A program made the position numbers and the translations under genes. Source: an uncultured Clostridia bacterium (lineage in GTDB: Bacteria; Bacillota; Clostridia; Christensenellales; UBA1242). Taken from it: a stretch of DNA of 34,670 nucleotides. This document shows positions 9,201-16,801 of this stretch, in pieces. Below the pieces are notes generated by a model. That model searched no databases. It worked only from the letters and a program-made list of their open reading frames with translations, and had not been told where the DNA came from. Numbering within the stretch: position 1 is the first letter of the stretch; each line of letters begins with the position of its first letter. Location: contig CALWKF010000014.1 in NCBI GenBank assembly GCA_944381215.1, positions 1 to 34,670 of the forward strand. The letters run 5' to 3'.

Positions 9201-11585
9201 TGTCTGCATGCTTGCATACACAATGCTAGCCGAAATCTGCGCGTTACTCTCTTTATTATTCCAGGTCCACGCAAATGACTGACTCGTGGTTAGATTAAAG
9301 TCCGCCGAACTGTCCGTCAACTGCGAAATATATGTAACATTTCCGTATTCATCAAGGGCGATGCGGTTGCCCTCGACCTCGACCGCTGAAATTCCCGAAA
9401 TAGGCGAGGTGTCGATCGAGAATGTGTGGTTTATTACCATGTCGGGCGAGTTGGAACGCCTAAATTGAAGCAGATAAAAGCCATCCTGGCCGTACCTGTT
9501 TTGGTAGGAAACATTGCTACCATACAGCATCGTTGTCGGGTTTTCACTCACATCATAGTACCCACTAGCACCATGCTGGTACACGAGGCCGTTAAGTTCT
9601 CCACTCCTAATCAACGCGCCGTCCCAGTCGTAGATAAAGTATTCCCCATAAATCTCGGCATCAAATGGCCCCTCTGCCTCCCACGAAGCATACACGAATT
9701 GATTGGTGTACGCAGTTATCGGGCTAGCAGTCGCATCCATAATTCCAGGGGCATCGCCAGTCGCCTTTTGATAAATGCTAATCACAGGCGTCGTGTCCGT
9801 AATCTCAAAGTAGAAGACTTGGTGGCAGTACTGATTGGTTTTCCCGTTGTTTTCCGTCTGCCCATTTTCCTGAATTATGTTTTGGTAGGAGAGGTAAACA
9901 ATGTACTCACCAGCTTCTTTTAATAACTCGTTGTGCGCGTAGTTAGATACGGTTATATTGCCGTTTACATCGCGGTACGCATACCAACTAAACTCACTAG
10001 CACGCAGTCTGCCATAGTAGTCAAATTTTACAGGCCCCAAGTTCGTGCTGGCGCGCGTGTTTAAGGTGCTGTTGAGGAAGAAAAGTCCGCCGTCTGCTTT
10101 GTCAGTAAACAAAAGCTCTTTAATCGCATTTGCTTGCGTGCTCGATATTCCGTCAGCGCTCAACACACTCGCATTGCCAAGGAGAGAGGTGTTAGTGTTT
10201 TGGAAACTAAAATCTGCTGTGTAAATTGTCTCAACTGGCGTTGGGTCGTTTACACTGATGTTTACAATCTCAGTACTGGGGGTCAAAAAGTCGTGGCAGT
10301 AGATTACACTAGGGGTCGTAGTTGGGTTGTTCATAGCGTTATATGCATACGTGTCGTCATACAAGGGCGCGGTTGTTGTGGTAGTCTCTGCATAAGTTGC
10401 AGTGTATCCGTTAATTACCAACCTTTCGCTCTTTAAAAGGTCTGCATTCGAGGTTACCACTTCGCCAGTCGCCGCCTCGTACCTTGCCACATTGCCAGAC
10501 ACTCCCGTGCGCAATCTAGCCGTTTTCGTAATCACATATTCGCCGACTTCATCAAACTGAATTTTTAAACAATACCCGTCTGCACCTCGCTGAATTTGAT
10601 AAGTCCTCGTTACATTTTGCCCAGTGTTCGTTACCGTGCTGACAATCAACTCACCATACTCGCTAGTCGTAGTCGTGCGCGCCGTGAAGTTTAGAGTAAT
10701 TGTCTCGACCGTGCTGTAATGCGTGCGGGTTATAGACAGAATATACTTTTCGGGGTTGTAGTATAGAGTAGGGTAGTAGAGCATGTCGGAGTTTGCTCTG
10801 CTAGTTAAATAGCCATTCTCGTTATAAAGGGTCGTGTATTCGTTGTTGAAGTTAAAGTAGTGGAGCATGCTGTGCTCTTGGTTTTCGAGTTCGAACTTCT
10901 CCGTGTCGTAAAAGCTTGGACGTTCGTTTACTTCGCTGTATGTATTTTGCGTCGTTAGGTAGAAGGTAAACTCAAATGGCTCGGTATTTAGGGCTGTTAC
11001 GTCGAAGTAGTCAATCGTTATGTGGTACTCGCCCTCGATGTCGGTAATTTCAGGGTTTGCGCCACGGTCGTAAAGGGTGATGTAGTCTTCATTTAAGGCA
11101 GGCTCGTTTTCACGAACCTCTTCAGGCGTTAGACCATGAATATATTGGTTAAAGTACTGTGTGTCCGAGTCTTCAACAGTCTGGTACTCATTGTGCGCAA
11201 TTAGCCTACCGTTTAGCGTAATATTTACACTGTGAATCGTGATGTCAGGGTTGAAGCCAAACGAGATAAACACTGCCTCACGGCCGACCGTGTCGCCACC
11301 CTCGTCATTTTGATAAGTGTTTGCCACAGTATCCAGCATCACAAATTGTCCGTCAGTAATGTCGACTGCGCTACTCTGGATGTGGCGCGACTCGTAGGGA
11401 ATATAGTCCTCCGCATCCGCGTACACATCAGGCAAAACTACCTTTTGAATGGTAATCACAGGTGTTGCTACTGCGCTAACATACCTATTGTTTGCACTTG
11501 TGTAGTTAATTATTGCTAGACTTAAAAAAAGTATTAATATAAAGTAAATAATACCATTGATTGACCATAGTTTAGAACTTGTCAT
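3228..11585 (-). CDS. Giant membrane-anchored surface protein (2785 aa) of the type IV secretion locus
   Basis: The protein begins with an uncleaved-looking signal or membrane segment (about 10-31, GIIYFILILFLSLAIINYT) and ends with one membrane helix (about 2757-2777) and a short basic tail RNRMKVR. Some 2700 residues should therefore lie outside the cell. The ectodomain is rich in Thr, Asn, Tyr, Asp and Ser and very poor in Cys. It carries many recurring edge-strand motifs of the type G-x-Y-x-V/I-x-x-x-D-x-x-G (for example SGIYTIRIYDAVGQ, GVYVVNIYNDMG, GKYRVILFDLANYEG, TGYYDIIEQDRAGN), typical of tandem immunoglobulin-like beta-sandwich domains. No LPXTG or enzyme motif was seen. The start is supported by an AGGGGG ribosome site. 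It lies downstream of the VirD4-like gene on the same strand, separated by a terminator. A role in cell contact or as an external part of the secretion machine is inferred from this position. It has no recognised family. Confidence 0.8.
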   Translation of the reverse strand: MTSSKLWSINGIIYFILILFLSLAIINYTSANNRYVSAVATPVITIQKVVLPDVYADAEDYIPYESRHIQSSAVDITDGQFVMLDTVANTYQNDEGGDTVGREAVFISFGFNPDITIHSVNITLNGRLIAHNEYQTVEDSDTQYFNQYIHGLTPEEVRENEPALNEDYITLYDRGANPEITDIEGEYHITIDYFDVTALNTEPFEFTFYLTTQNTYSEVNERPSFYDTEKFELENQEHSMLHYFNFNNEYTTLYNENGYLTSRANSDMLYYPTLYYNPEKYILSITRTHYSTVETITLNFTARTTTTSEYGELIVSTVTNTGQNVTRTYQIQRGADGYCLKIQFDEVGEYVITKTARLRTGVSGNVARYEAATGEVVTSNADLLKSERLVINGYTATYAETTTTTAPLYDDTYAYNAMNNPTTTPSVIYCHDFLTPSTEIVNISVNDPTPVETIYTADFSFQNTNTSLLGNASVLSADGISSTQANAIKELLFTDKADGGLFFLNSTLNTRASTNLGPVKFDYYGRLRASEFSWYAYRDVNGNITVSNYAHNELLKEAGEYIVYLSYQNIIQENGQTENNGKTNQYCHQVFYFEITDTTPVISIYQKATGDAPGIMDATASPITAYTNQFVYASWEAEGPFDAEIYGEYFIYDWDGALIRSGELNGLVYQHGASGYYDVSENPTTMLYGSNVSYQNRYGQDGFYLLQFRRSNSPDMVINHTFSIDTSPISGISAVEVEGNRIALDEYGNVTYISQLTDSSADFNLTTSQSFAWTWNNKESNAQISASIVYASMQTISDFTLDSDYISEMINMSTANKPILMPTNAELRGFSPAVSYRKAEIGQDLNSSQIISSPELAILLLYDEAGNTEIFVTMLDNSRTQVLQDPPQSAYVNVITDDTRFYWGTHKSIDITRVDNAEGSNINDVIDFITDSECTWTQNNFTYTANDIIVNALTSALSEQNTFMLSLDSVQIMTNDNNDAEISPYIDSYGVAHNWWGEIKVNEPDINSPNDVYTTQFYPDGVQDVINHPLHELENGSFMYSIYVWDIIGNGNDGLNVDVNLDRSQGTLQSYNTFNSISDGSTLGYVREEGNDSTGRPLTTNRQVVANSYSTNRRYVTFSWTEPSDYFAIETITLRYYTLSYTTDSENYPYSDEPIVQTIYSASDDEDYEIYDVTGNSNPYYQTDVLNLGYNQSYNGYASLPGKYEIERVYNDRFDELTDEETGGDTKTRIYTYYVDRNAIIPSSTTNYGSDIGLKFGYDAGEYGDTYPDYSGITFKQFSTTTNTDTFVDTVAFNTYDRPAEPQRVVIDSNILPAGIDMSTWLNSDGNSTYDKYYYTPENTTTPEDAATVLNNIFDKYRYSSRVQVAVQYFRYNSGTSYTYVNQTFYSSVFRNGNSDYDCYPLDDLKYAFTGVGKYRVILFDLANYEGILSGNANSDFKKLTYLDNLTPNYTIFTFELTGVSPEFNFQGGDNTFTNIDVTFNNITSASKIRITWTDPTDDYTAQIAFNNVLVYKTTYDKTHPKYNEDGSLNNNVLSRTSHEFSNPILLTCDEEEYERLLADEDEEEGVTFIYRQTQAELDALLNEAMESTSLTDSKFYKILENNVYTYYILMPRAEYENVELYQNKLVDVEYNVTIHYIAKDSNDYMIPNSNQPSIYYQTTKEIYVDNTAPYQNLVNLIESDVYLNSLNTNGTNFTDMLIQNIDNQNVTFLKSYAFAVPRGFSLDYINSYETGTNYYYFARTDYNGSVEQQTVIEGQPGYENGINKFSPADPNYILARYTTSVQAGTTLNETGYYDIIEQDRAGNMRVYTIYVTDSENLMTATIPHNTGGYDTIDFTTTIQSGTTVLYNNEPYYASTDMKVFNSENFRMQAIVNNDRWLRFTFRNTMGTEQETYYYAPDDTLTRLSTFNGTAISDIDTIIANMNTFIQGVALRYSNSTGSRIQITISDRLDPSNDIVFYVNTPGITLVNNEDAFLSLITVNADSTFTIRLPDTSNMPSTYLTAFRVYMNGLVQTSDSLYNPLPMSPNDFNDSMVQNGFTFNLASNVVYRFEFVDNFNRTVSYSYPTDSSLVRDLTFESGTTTHEYNGRLYTYTSGEATFTYQSSSMRITLTLTDIDNSTILYTNLDENGNVTDLPSDSSYFDVIPDPLAIGVTRIVFHAPMGIYYLVNLSVDNYTDTPTAFDFIIYTHFPDVALTDTAGSPLINDVTSKAVVISWLDSGALFNPYVTLVTPNNRETRITSPTTVTEEGVYVVNIYNDMGLYLYGSQVFTIRSYDVSVYGVYQINSLGNTVELTARNQAYTFTLNSVQFSVPHYVFLSADSDWDRNIEIVCNEDKGLTYSVIEEHGNTRIYNVSGSTTHVISTYFAVTRIPTSNISSLTNFTINGETLSSNHLNIYTRVTDTETATATLAWTPNYTDTSGGEDAGFTNVYSDFYILELWYNNVLVGTYTSGNMLLTDSGIYTIRIYDAVGQNQYFGANFTSFTLNILNDVVYYVNDLAPIQYATYSEPVDLYIPLTFSGDLGSYDSMAVEITRNNVEYQLSPDSNGHYIFTEPGVYNVSMRGSIRSIVGTSSADLTANYQFTILSQNEALTSYEFTAMTGYEVINITRSGQDITDEVRGENASIYSFYIDTENFGIGRYTVTVRYAGSGYNPSQDYTFGFWINDESPSISTSRDWGSSSTASFTITLNTASIYERVGECSLIVNGVVVLEINAENGSNIEPQTFTYTDPNVYVVQIQSASGSTLLSHRITINVPLNTVAIILIVVACVFVVGIIITFILLRNRMKVR

Positions 11586-11802
11586 TTTTGTCCCCCTATT
11601 TTTAACGCTCTAGTTGTCTATTTTTTATAATTAATTTTACCAAATACCTACAAAAAAAACAAATAAAATCGCTATAATTTGCTAAAAACCACTAATTTTT
11701 TCATTCCCAAAAGCACACAGCCCCTTAATGTTTATTTTTTATAAAAAAGGCCAAAAAAATGTATAAAATATTCATAATATTTAATTTTTTAAAAATGCAA
11801 AA

Positions 11803-11847
11803 AAATACCCCAATTTATTAGCAAAAAACCAATAAATTCAGGTATTT
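11803..11847 (-). terminator. Terminator downstream of the coupling protein gene
   Basis: A two-part stem, AAATACC (11803-11809) with GGTATTT (11841-11847) and AATTTATT (11812-11819) with AATAAATT (11831-11838), is followed on the minus strand by a T-rich stretch. It begins 8 bases after the stop codon, so most transcripts of the coupling protein gene should stop before the giant surface gene. Confidence 0.7.
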
Positions 11848-11855
11848 AATTTTTA

Positions 11856-13817
11856 TTAGTAGTCGAAATCGTCAAAACTATTTAGCACAATTTTGTTACG
11901 TTGCTTGATATCGTAGAAAATTTCGCGCTCGTTTAAGAATCTCGGCGGTACATATGAGTCATTTACAACCGCTAGGTCGTATACATTGCTTGCCTTATAG
12001 TAGAAGGTAAATTCACTCTTCAAAGCCTTTTCCTTAAACATAGACACAATCATTTCGCCTTGTTTTAGGTAACCCAACTCGTCAGGGGTGATGAGCGCAC
12101 GGCTAACACGCTGAACGTTTGTCGACTTTGTTGTGTCTTGTTTTGACTTACTTTCACTCGTCGATTTCGCTTCGACACTAGTTTGACCACAACGCGCGCT
12201 AAACTCTTCTTTAGTCTTTTGGTCCTCAGTACCCAAGTATACGTGCACGTTACAGTTAGATTTAATAACATCCGCTGCCGCCTCACCATACTTAATTTCG
12301 ACCTGCCTGTAACTCTGTACAACCAGCATTAAGGCAATACCACGGCTACGGCCGACCGTTACAATCGACTCAAACCTAGGAATTTTAGGCATGTTAGCAA
12401 ACTCATCTAGCACAAAGTATACGTGCCTTGGTAGCGTCAAATCAGGCCTCCTGCTCGCAACATCCACAAGCGTCTTATACATTTGCAGAATACACATCTG
12501 CGCGATAGGGTGGCGGGTCTCTTTCTCGTCAGGAACCTTTATAAATAGGGCAGTAGGCTTGTCCGCAAAGTGCTCGAAGTCAATCTCATCCGCACTCGTC
12601 GCAAAACATACACCGCTGTCGGCAAACACGTTTACCGCATTTGCAATCATACCGAAGAAAGATCTTGCTGTAATTGGCGAGTTGTTTACAATAGGGCTAG
12701 CGAGTTTCGTCGCATTTGAGAGCTTGTCGCGTCCCTGGAAGTACTTTTGTAATGTGCCAAACTGCTTGTCAGGGTCGGGGTCCTTCGTGTTACAAATTTG
12801 ATATAAGTTAAAGAAATTGTATTTTTCTGCCGTCATGCCAAGGCGCGGGTCCGCAGAGTCCTCGAGCATCGCTAGCATCGACCCGAGTATAAAGTCCTTT
12901 GCACCCTGTTGCCAACTTGCATCATTTGTCCCTTCCGATATAGGGCAAAGGGATAGGGCAATGTCGCTTAGGTCCTCGTATGCGGCGTCCATTAACGCCT
13001 TTTTAGTCGCGGTCAATTGATTCTCAATCGACTCACGATTAGGGTGCGCCACGCCCTCAAACTCGTACCACTCATTATTGTATACATTGCTAATGACTTG
13101 TAACCCGCAGTCCGCAGGGTTCTCATTGTGGTGTACTTTAACCTCTTTTCGAATGTTTAAGGCCCGCTGGTAGTTCTTATATGCCTTGTGCATAGGGTTC
13201 CACCTGGTACTAGAAAACGGATTTCTTAGGTCAAAGGTAACAAGTGTATAGCCTTCACTCGTCAGTTTGTGTGCGTGCTTTTGATATAGTTCACCCTTTA
13301 CGTCCATGATGACAAGGCTTGGCTTCGTCTTAGTACTAGCCAAAATTTGAATGGTAGGTGAGATGTAACCAGCAGTCTTACCACTACCAGTAGTACCTAC
13401 AATCAAGGTATGCCACACTTCGTGCAGTAAATTTACTTTTACGTTATTACCTACATACTTTGCCCTAATCGGCACACCGTCTTTGTGCTCGTGTAGGCTT
13501 GTGAAGAAACAGCCGTCATACTTTTTGTCTAACTCCTGTTCCGTTAGCCACTCAGAGTCGAAGAACTGGTCTGTAGGTTTTGAACCGCTCTTTTTCTTGT
13601 TATCCTTAAAAATAGACTTGCCGTCTGCCGCCTTTATTAATAAATATAAGATAAAGGCAAGCATAAACACACCGAAGAATGACCATGAGTAGCCCCCCAG
13701 TATGCCGTTTACGGTTATTTCGCCGAACTGAATCAGCGACCCAATTACGCATGAAAGCCCGAAACTTACAACTGCTACTACAATAAATAGTAACAGGTAT
13801 TTCATAAACTTACTCAT
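11856..13817 (-). CDS. VirD4/TraG-type type IV coupling ATPase
   Basis: This 653-residue membrane ATPase is of the kind that docks substrates at a type IV secretion channel. Two N-terminal membrane segments (about 6-30 and 44-64) are followed by the nucleotide-binding domain. This has Walker A GTTGSGKT at 141-148 and the family block LVIMDVKGELY, then Walker B VYFVLDEFANMPKI and the motif GRSRGIALMLVVQSYRQ, all characteristic of VirD4/TraG/TraD proteins. A helical all-alpha region lies between the Walker motifs. I take the ATG at 13817 as the start because AGGAG lies 6 bases upstream; a GTG one codon earlier would leave only 3 bases. It is divergent from the pilin gene and in the same direction as the giant surface gene. 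In conjugation the family brings the relaxase-DNA complex to the channel, but no relaxase is visible here. Confidence 0.93.
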   Translation of the reverse strand: MSKFMKYLLLFIVVAVVSFGLSCVIGSLIQFGEITVNGILGGYSWSFFGVFMLAFILYLLIKAADGKSIFKDNKKKSGSKPTDQFFDSEWLTEQELDKKYDGCFFTSLHEHKDGVPIRAKYVGNNVKVNLLHEVWHTLIVGTTGSGKTAGYISPTIQILASTKTKPSLVIMDVKGELYQKHAHKLTSEGYTLVTFDLRNPFSSTRWNPMHKAYKNYQRALNIRKEVKVHHNENPADCGLQVISNVYNNEWYEFEGVAHPNRESIENQLTATKKALMDAAYEDLSDIALSLCPISEGTNDASWQQGAKDFILGSMLAMLEDSADPRLGMTAEKYNFFNLYQICNTKDPDPDKQFGTLQKYFQGRDKLSNATKLASPIVNNSPITARSFFGMIANAVNVFADSGVCFATSADEIDFEHFADKPTALFIKVPDEKETRHPIAQMCILQMYKTLVDVASRRPDLTLPRHVYFVLDEFANMPKIPRFESIVTVGRSRGIALMLVVQSYRQVEIKYGEAAADVIKSNCNVHVYLGTEDQKTKEEFSARCGQTSVEAKSTSESKSKQDTTKSTNVQRVSRALITPDELGYLKQGEMIVSMFKEKALKSEFTFYYKASNVYDLAVVNDSYVPPRFLNEREIFYDIKQRNKIVLNSFDDFDY

Positions 13818-13845
13818 CACACACTCCTATTCTAAATTTAGTCAA

Positions 13846-13875
13846 ATTTTAGCCCAATTCTATTAATTTTGCCAA
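13846..13875 (-). promoter_or_regulatory. Promoter of the coupling protein gene
   Basis: On the minus strand TTGGCA (13870-13875) and TAAAAT (13846-13851) are 18 bp apart and lie just upstream of the AGGAG ribosome site. Confidence 0.55.
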
Positions 13876-13928
13876 AAATCTTAAAAAAATTTAAAATTTC
13901 TTTAAAATTGTACTTAATTAATTTGCTT

Positions 13929-13956
13929 TTGTCAAATTTATTTGGTAATATATTTT
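13929..13956 (+). promoter_or_regulatory. Candidate promoter of the pilin gene
   Basis: TTGTCA (13929-13934) is followed after 16 bp by TATTTT (13951-13956). This would give a leader of about 110 bases before the pilin ATG. The -10 box is weak, so this is a tentative call. Confidence 0.4.
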
Positions 13957-14074
13957 CATAAATTTGTGTTTGCTTGTTTTTCTCTCTTGAATTTTCAAAT
14001 TTTACGCATACTTTTTAATTCCAAGCAAAACATAATTTAAAATCAAATCAAAAAAATTCGGAGGTATTTGATTT

Positions 14075-14449
14075 ATGTTAAGCATAAGTGAACTTTTGTT
14101 CCAAGCCGCTAATGGTATGATGAAGGTTAGTTCTAATGTGCCACTTATGGACACTCCTACCGAGGAGGATAGATGGCAGTGGGTATACGAGGTCTGCGAC
14201 GCAATCAACCTTATTATTTACCCTTTACTCGTGTTAATTGGTACTGCTGGTATTATCTACGCTATCGTGCTTGGTGTAAAGTTAGCGCGTGCCGAGAGCG
14301 CAGATGAACAGCAAGAGGGTAAAAAGCGTATTATTAACTTCGTTATTGGTATCGTTAGTGTAATTGCTTTAATTCTGCTTATGAAACTGTTTGTAACTTA
14401 CTTGCCCGCTTGGATTAACCCAGCAGAAGAAGTTCTGCCTACAACCTAA
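14075..14449 (+). CDS. VirB2-like pilin / small two-helix conjugation protein
   Basis: This 124-residue membrane protein has two hydrophobic helices (about 44-68 and 86-109) joined by a short charged cytoplasmic loop, ARAESADEQQEGKKR. A G-x-x-x-I pattern in both helices and a polar C-terminus complete it. Size and topology match VirB2/TrbC-type pilin subunits, and within Gram-positive elements the small pilin-like family named after Mycoplasma bovis ICE gene Mbov_0395. The N-terminal 43 residues are polar and would face outside or be processed; no clear signal-peptidase site is visible. GGAGGT lies 9 bases before the ATG. It is the first gene on the plus side of the secretion locus, divergent from the coupling ATPase, and is followed by its own terminator, which would allow a high level of expression as expected for a pilin. 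Confidence 0.75.
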   Translation: MLSISELLFQAANGMMKVSSNVPLMDTPTEEDRWQWVYEVCDAINLIIYPLLVLIGTAGIIYAIVLGVKLARAESADEQQEGKKRIINFVIGIVSVIALILLMKLFVTYLPAWINPAEEVLPTT

Positions 14450-14468
14450 TAATGTTCGTTTTGTAATG

Positions 14469-14512
14469 AGTTGATAGTAGATAGTTTTTGGCTATCGACT
14501 ATCAACTTTTTT
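14469..14512 (+). terminator. Strong terminator after the pilin gene
   Basis: A 16-bp perfect stem (14469-14484 with 14492-14507) and a 7-base loop are followed by a run of T. It separates the pilin gene from the rest of the locus. Confidence 0.9.
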
Positions 14513-14584
14513 GTTAAATCGTTATTATTACTAAAAATTACAAAATATTCAACCAAAATTAATCTATAAAAGCCTATTAAAGAG

Positions 14585-14775
14585 TCCATTGGGCTGGCGC
14601 GATAGCATACGTTTCTAATTGTGCCAATCGTTCATGCGCCAGACTTCCCGCAAGCGGGAAGGCATCCTGAGCCCGCCCCGCAGCGCTTTTCGTAACTCAG
14701 CGCATAAGGAAAGCAACAATAGGAACACTTAGCATGACGCTGCCCGAAGAATCTCAGCCGCATAATTTTTATGGA
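14585..14775. repeat. GC-rich structured intergenic element
   Basis: An island of about 190 bases, clearly richer in GC than its surroundings, lies between the pilin terminator and the lipoprotein gene. It contains CTGGCGC (14594-14600) pairing with GCGCCAG (14636-14642), then a tight hairpin CTTCCCG-caag-CGGGAAG (14644-14661). The sequence CCTGAGCCCGCCCCGC (14666-14681) follows, which recurs at 29242 and 29295, and then GAAGAATCTC near 14748. It looks like a longer or interrupted copy of the dispersed repeat near 29240-29330. It holds no convincing frame. A structured RNA is possible but unproven. Confidence 0.5.
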
Positions 14776-14864
14776 TAATGCAAAAGCGTAATTATTAATT
14801 TAATTTTGATATTTAAGTTTTTAATTAATAAGGTAATTTATAAGAATAAATAAAGGAGGGAAAA

Positions 14865-16799
14865 GTGCCTAAAAAGTCGATTTTTAGTATGCTAATGTTA
14901 GTAGCATTTTGTTTCGCTGGATGTAATTGGTTTAGCGGACCAAATACAGTTCCTAGTGACCAGGTAAATCCTGACGACTTTACCGACGACAGATTGCAGA
15001 GCGGGGAGATGACTCCGCCGTCTCTTGACTATGACGGGAGTGCCGTTGATGCCAAAACAAATGCCGAGTATGCCCAACTTACCCAAGGAATTAGGGCTAC
15101 CTACATCCCAAACGCCACCGACACGACCGATGATGCAGTTTTACAGGCCGACCGCGACAAATTTAACGAAAACGCAGCACTGCAATATGAAATTGTCGCT
15201 AGAACGATACTATATACTTTAGTCGGGCACTATGGCGAAGAGAGTGGAATTGAGGCACAAGACCTAGTGTACGAGTTTTATGCAGACACCTCGCTTCTTC
15301 CTAGTGGCGAGCCCACCAGCACGACCGTACATATTGATGCCAACACTCCTACCCAAGGCGATACGAGGCTACTAGAGGGGCACGACTACGCAATCGAGCA
15401 CGTAATCTCGGGGCTAACTGGCAACTATGACGTAAACACTAGTTCGTGGACGGTCGAACGCACATACTCAACCGACACCCGCTGGAACTTTAACCTCGGC
15501 GCAAATATGATAGGGGACAACTATAACGAAACCTTTGTCGAAACATTTACCCCGTATGTGCAGTTAAACCTAATGGAGTACGCATTGGGTTACCCCTTGA
15601 CTTCGTACGAAACAATGGAATTTTTAGGACCTACCGCTATCCGTTTGGCAATAAATGAGGCAGTTTATCAAATTGACAAACTAGGCATTACCGCAAACCA
15701 GGAATATGCCGATTTTCTCTACACCTATATTCAAGACACAATTATCGGTACCACCGCCATTAATCGCGAAGCCGAAACAATTTCTTATACCGAGCCGAGT
15801 TACACCTACGAGGTGGAGACCCCAGCCGAGAACCCCGACGACCCGCCAACAGTTACGACTGAGACTGTCTACTACGACATGGACGGCACCGACGCCCACA
15901 CTTTCACCTCGAGCACAATTTATAAGTACGACTACTTAGGCACAATTAGAGAAATTGTAGATTTAGTTGCTGGCACTTACGATTCAAGCGGAAACACACT
16001 CACTCCCGCGATTTCTGCCGACTTTCCAACATACACCCGCTTAGAAATCACCGACATCGACCCGAATCTGTTCTTTACAACTGGCACTGATGAGGACGTC
16101 AGCAAACTTAACAACATGGACTACCAGGAATATAAAAGCGTCGTTTGGTACCCGAACGGCATTTCAAATATCAATGCCGACGGAGATACCGTGCTGAATT
16201 TTGAACAAAAGTTGTGGCAGTTCGATATGCTTTTCCCGTATATCGACAGTAAAAACGACATAACCCTCGACATTTTCCTAAGGCTCCACATCGACGGCGA
16301 AAATTATATCAATCATGTCTTCCGCATCCACACCGACTCAACTCAGTCCTTTGATTACGACAATAGCTCGGGCGACTTGACTAGCCCCGATACCGAAATC
16401 AATACCGATGCCTTTTTTACCGAAGATAAAACTAACTCAGCCCTCATCTATACTCCGCTGTTTTTCCCTGAGCAAAACGAACTATTAATTACGGGTATCG
16501 AAAACACCCTTAAAAAAACCTTTTACAGTGAGGAAAATTCATACAAAAATGTATTTGCTGGTAAACTAGGCAGTAGTGTGTCCTTTGGAGATAGTGGGGA
16601 AGATTACATAATTACAAACCACTTTGGCGAAGAGGTGGACCTATCTGGCTACTATCTATGCACCGATGAGGCGGACTTTGTCGAAATGATTTTCGTGCCC
16701 GTGTATGACCAGGGCGAAGATTACGACTATACATTTAAATTTATGCTCACTTCAATGTTTTTAGGCGACCTAGACTTAAGTATCTCAACAGAGGAATAA
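14865..16799 (+). CDS. Large lipoprotein of the type IV secretion locus
   Basis: This 644-residue protein starts with GTG, fixed by AGGAGGG five bases upstream. It has a short basic and hydrophobic signal ending in CFAGC, so Cys20 is the likely lipidated residue; the -3 position (Phe) is not the usual Leu. After it comes an acidic, Asp/Thr/Glu-rich exported domain with no further membrane helix. I do not recognise its fold. By position, between the pilin and the VirB6-like channel protein, it may be an extracytoplasmic component of the secretion machine tethered to the outer face of the membrane. The stop is 2 bases before the next start, so the two genes are translated together. No convincing promoter is seen; TTGATA at 14806 with a poor -10 is the best candidate. 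Confidence 0.8.
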   Translation: MPKKSIFSMLMLVAFCFAGCNWFSGPNTVPSDQVNPDDFTDDRLQSGEMTPPSLDYDGSAVDAKTNAEYAQLTQGIRATYIPNATDTTDDAVLQADRDKFNENAALQYEIVARTILYTLVGHYGEESGIEAQDLVYEFYADTSLLPSGEPTSTTVHIDANTPTQGDTRLLEGHDYAIEHVISGLTGNYDVNTSSWTVERTYSTDTRWNFNLGANMIGDNYNETFVETFTPYVQLNLMEYALGYPLTSYETMEFLGPTAIRLAINEAVYQIDKLGITANQEYADFLYTYIQDTIIGTTAINREAETISYTEPSYTYEVETPAENPDDPPTVTTETVYYDMDGTDAHTFTSSTIYKYDYLGTIREIVDLVAGTYDSSGNTLTPAISADFPTYTRLEITDIDPNLFFTTGTDEDVSKLNNMDYQEYKSVVWYPNGISNINADGDTVLNFEQKLWQFDMLFPYIDSKNDITLDIFLRLHIDGENYINHVFRIHTDSTQSFDYDNSSGDLTSPDTEINTDAFFTEDKTNSALIYTPLFFPEQNELLITGIENTLKKTFYSEENSYKNVFAGKLGSSVSFGDSGEDYIITNHFGEEVDLSGYYLCTDEADFVEMIFVPVYDQGEDYDYTFKFMLTSMFLGDLDLSISTEE

Positions 16800-16801
16800 A
16801 A

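Noticed and set aside
9426..9923. 165-codon frame opposite the giant surface gene
   Set aside because: Long antisense frames are expected opposite this biased coding sequence; no ribosome site, and the product is not protein-like.
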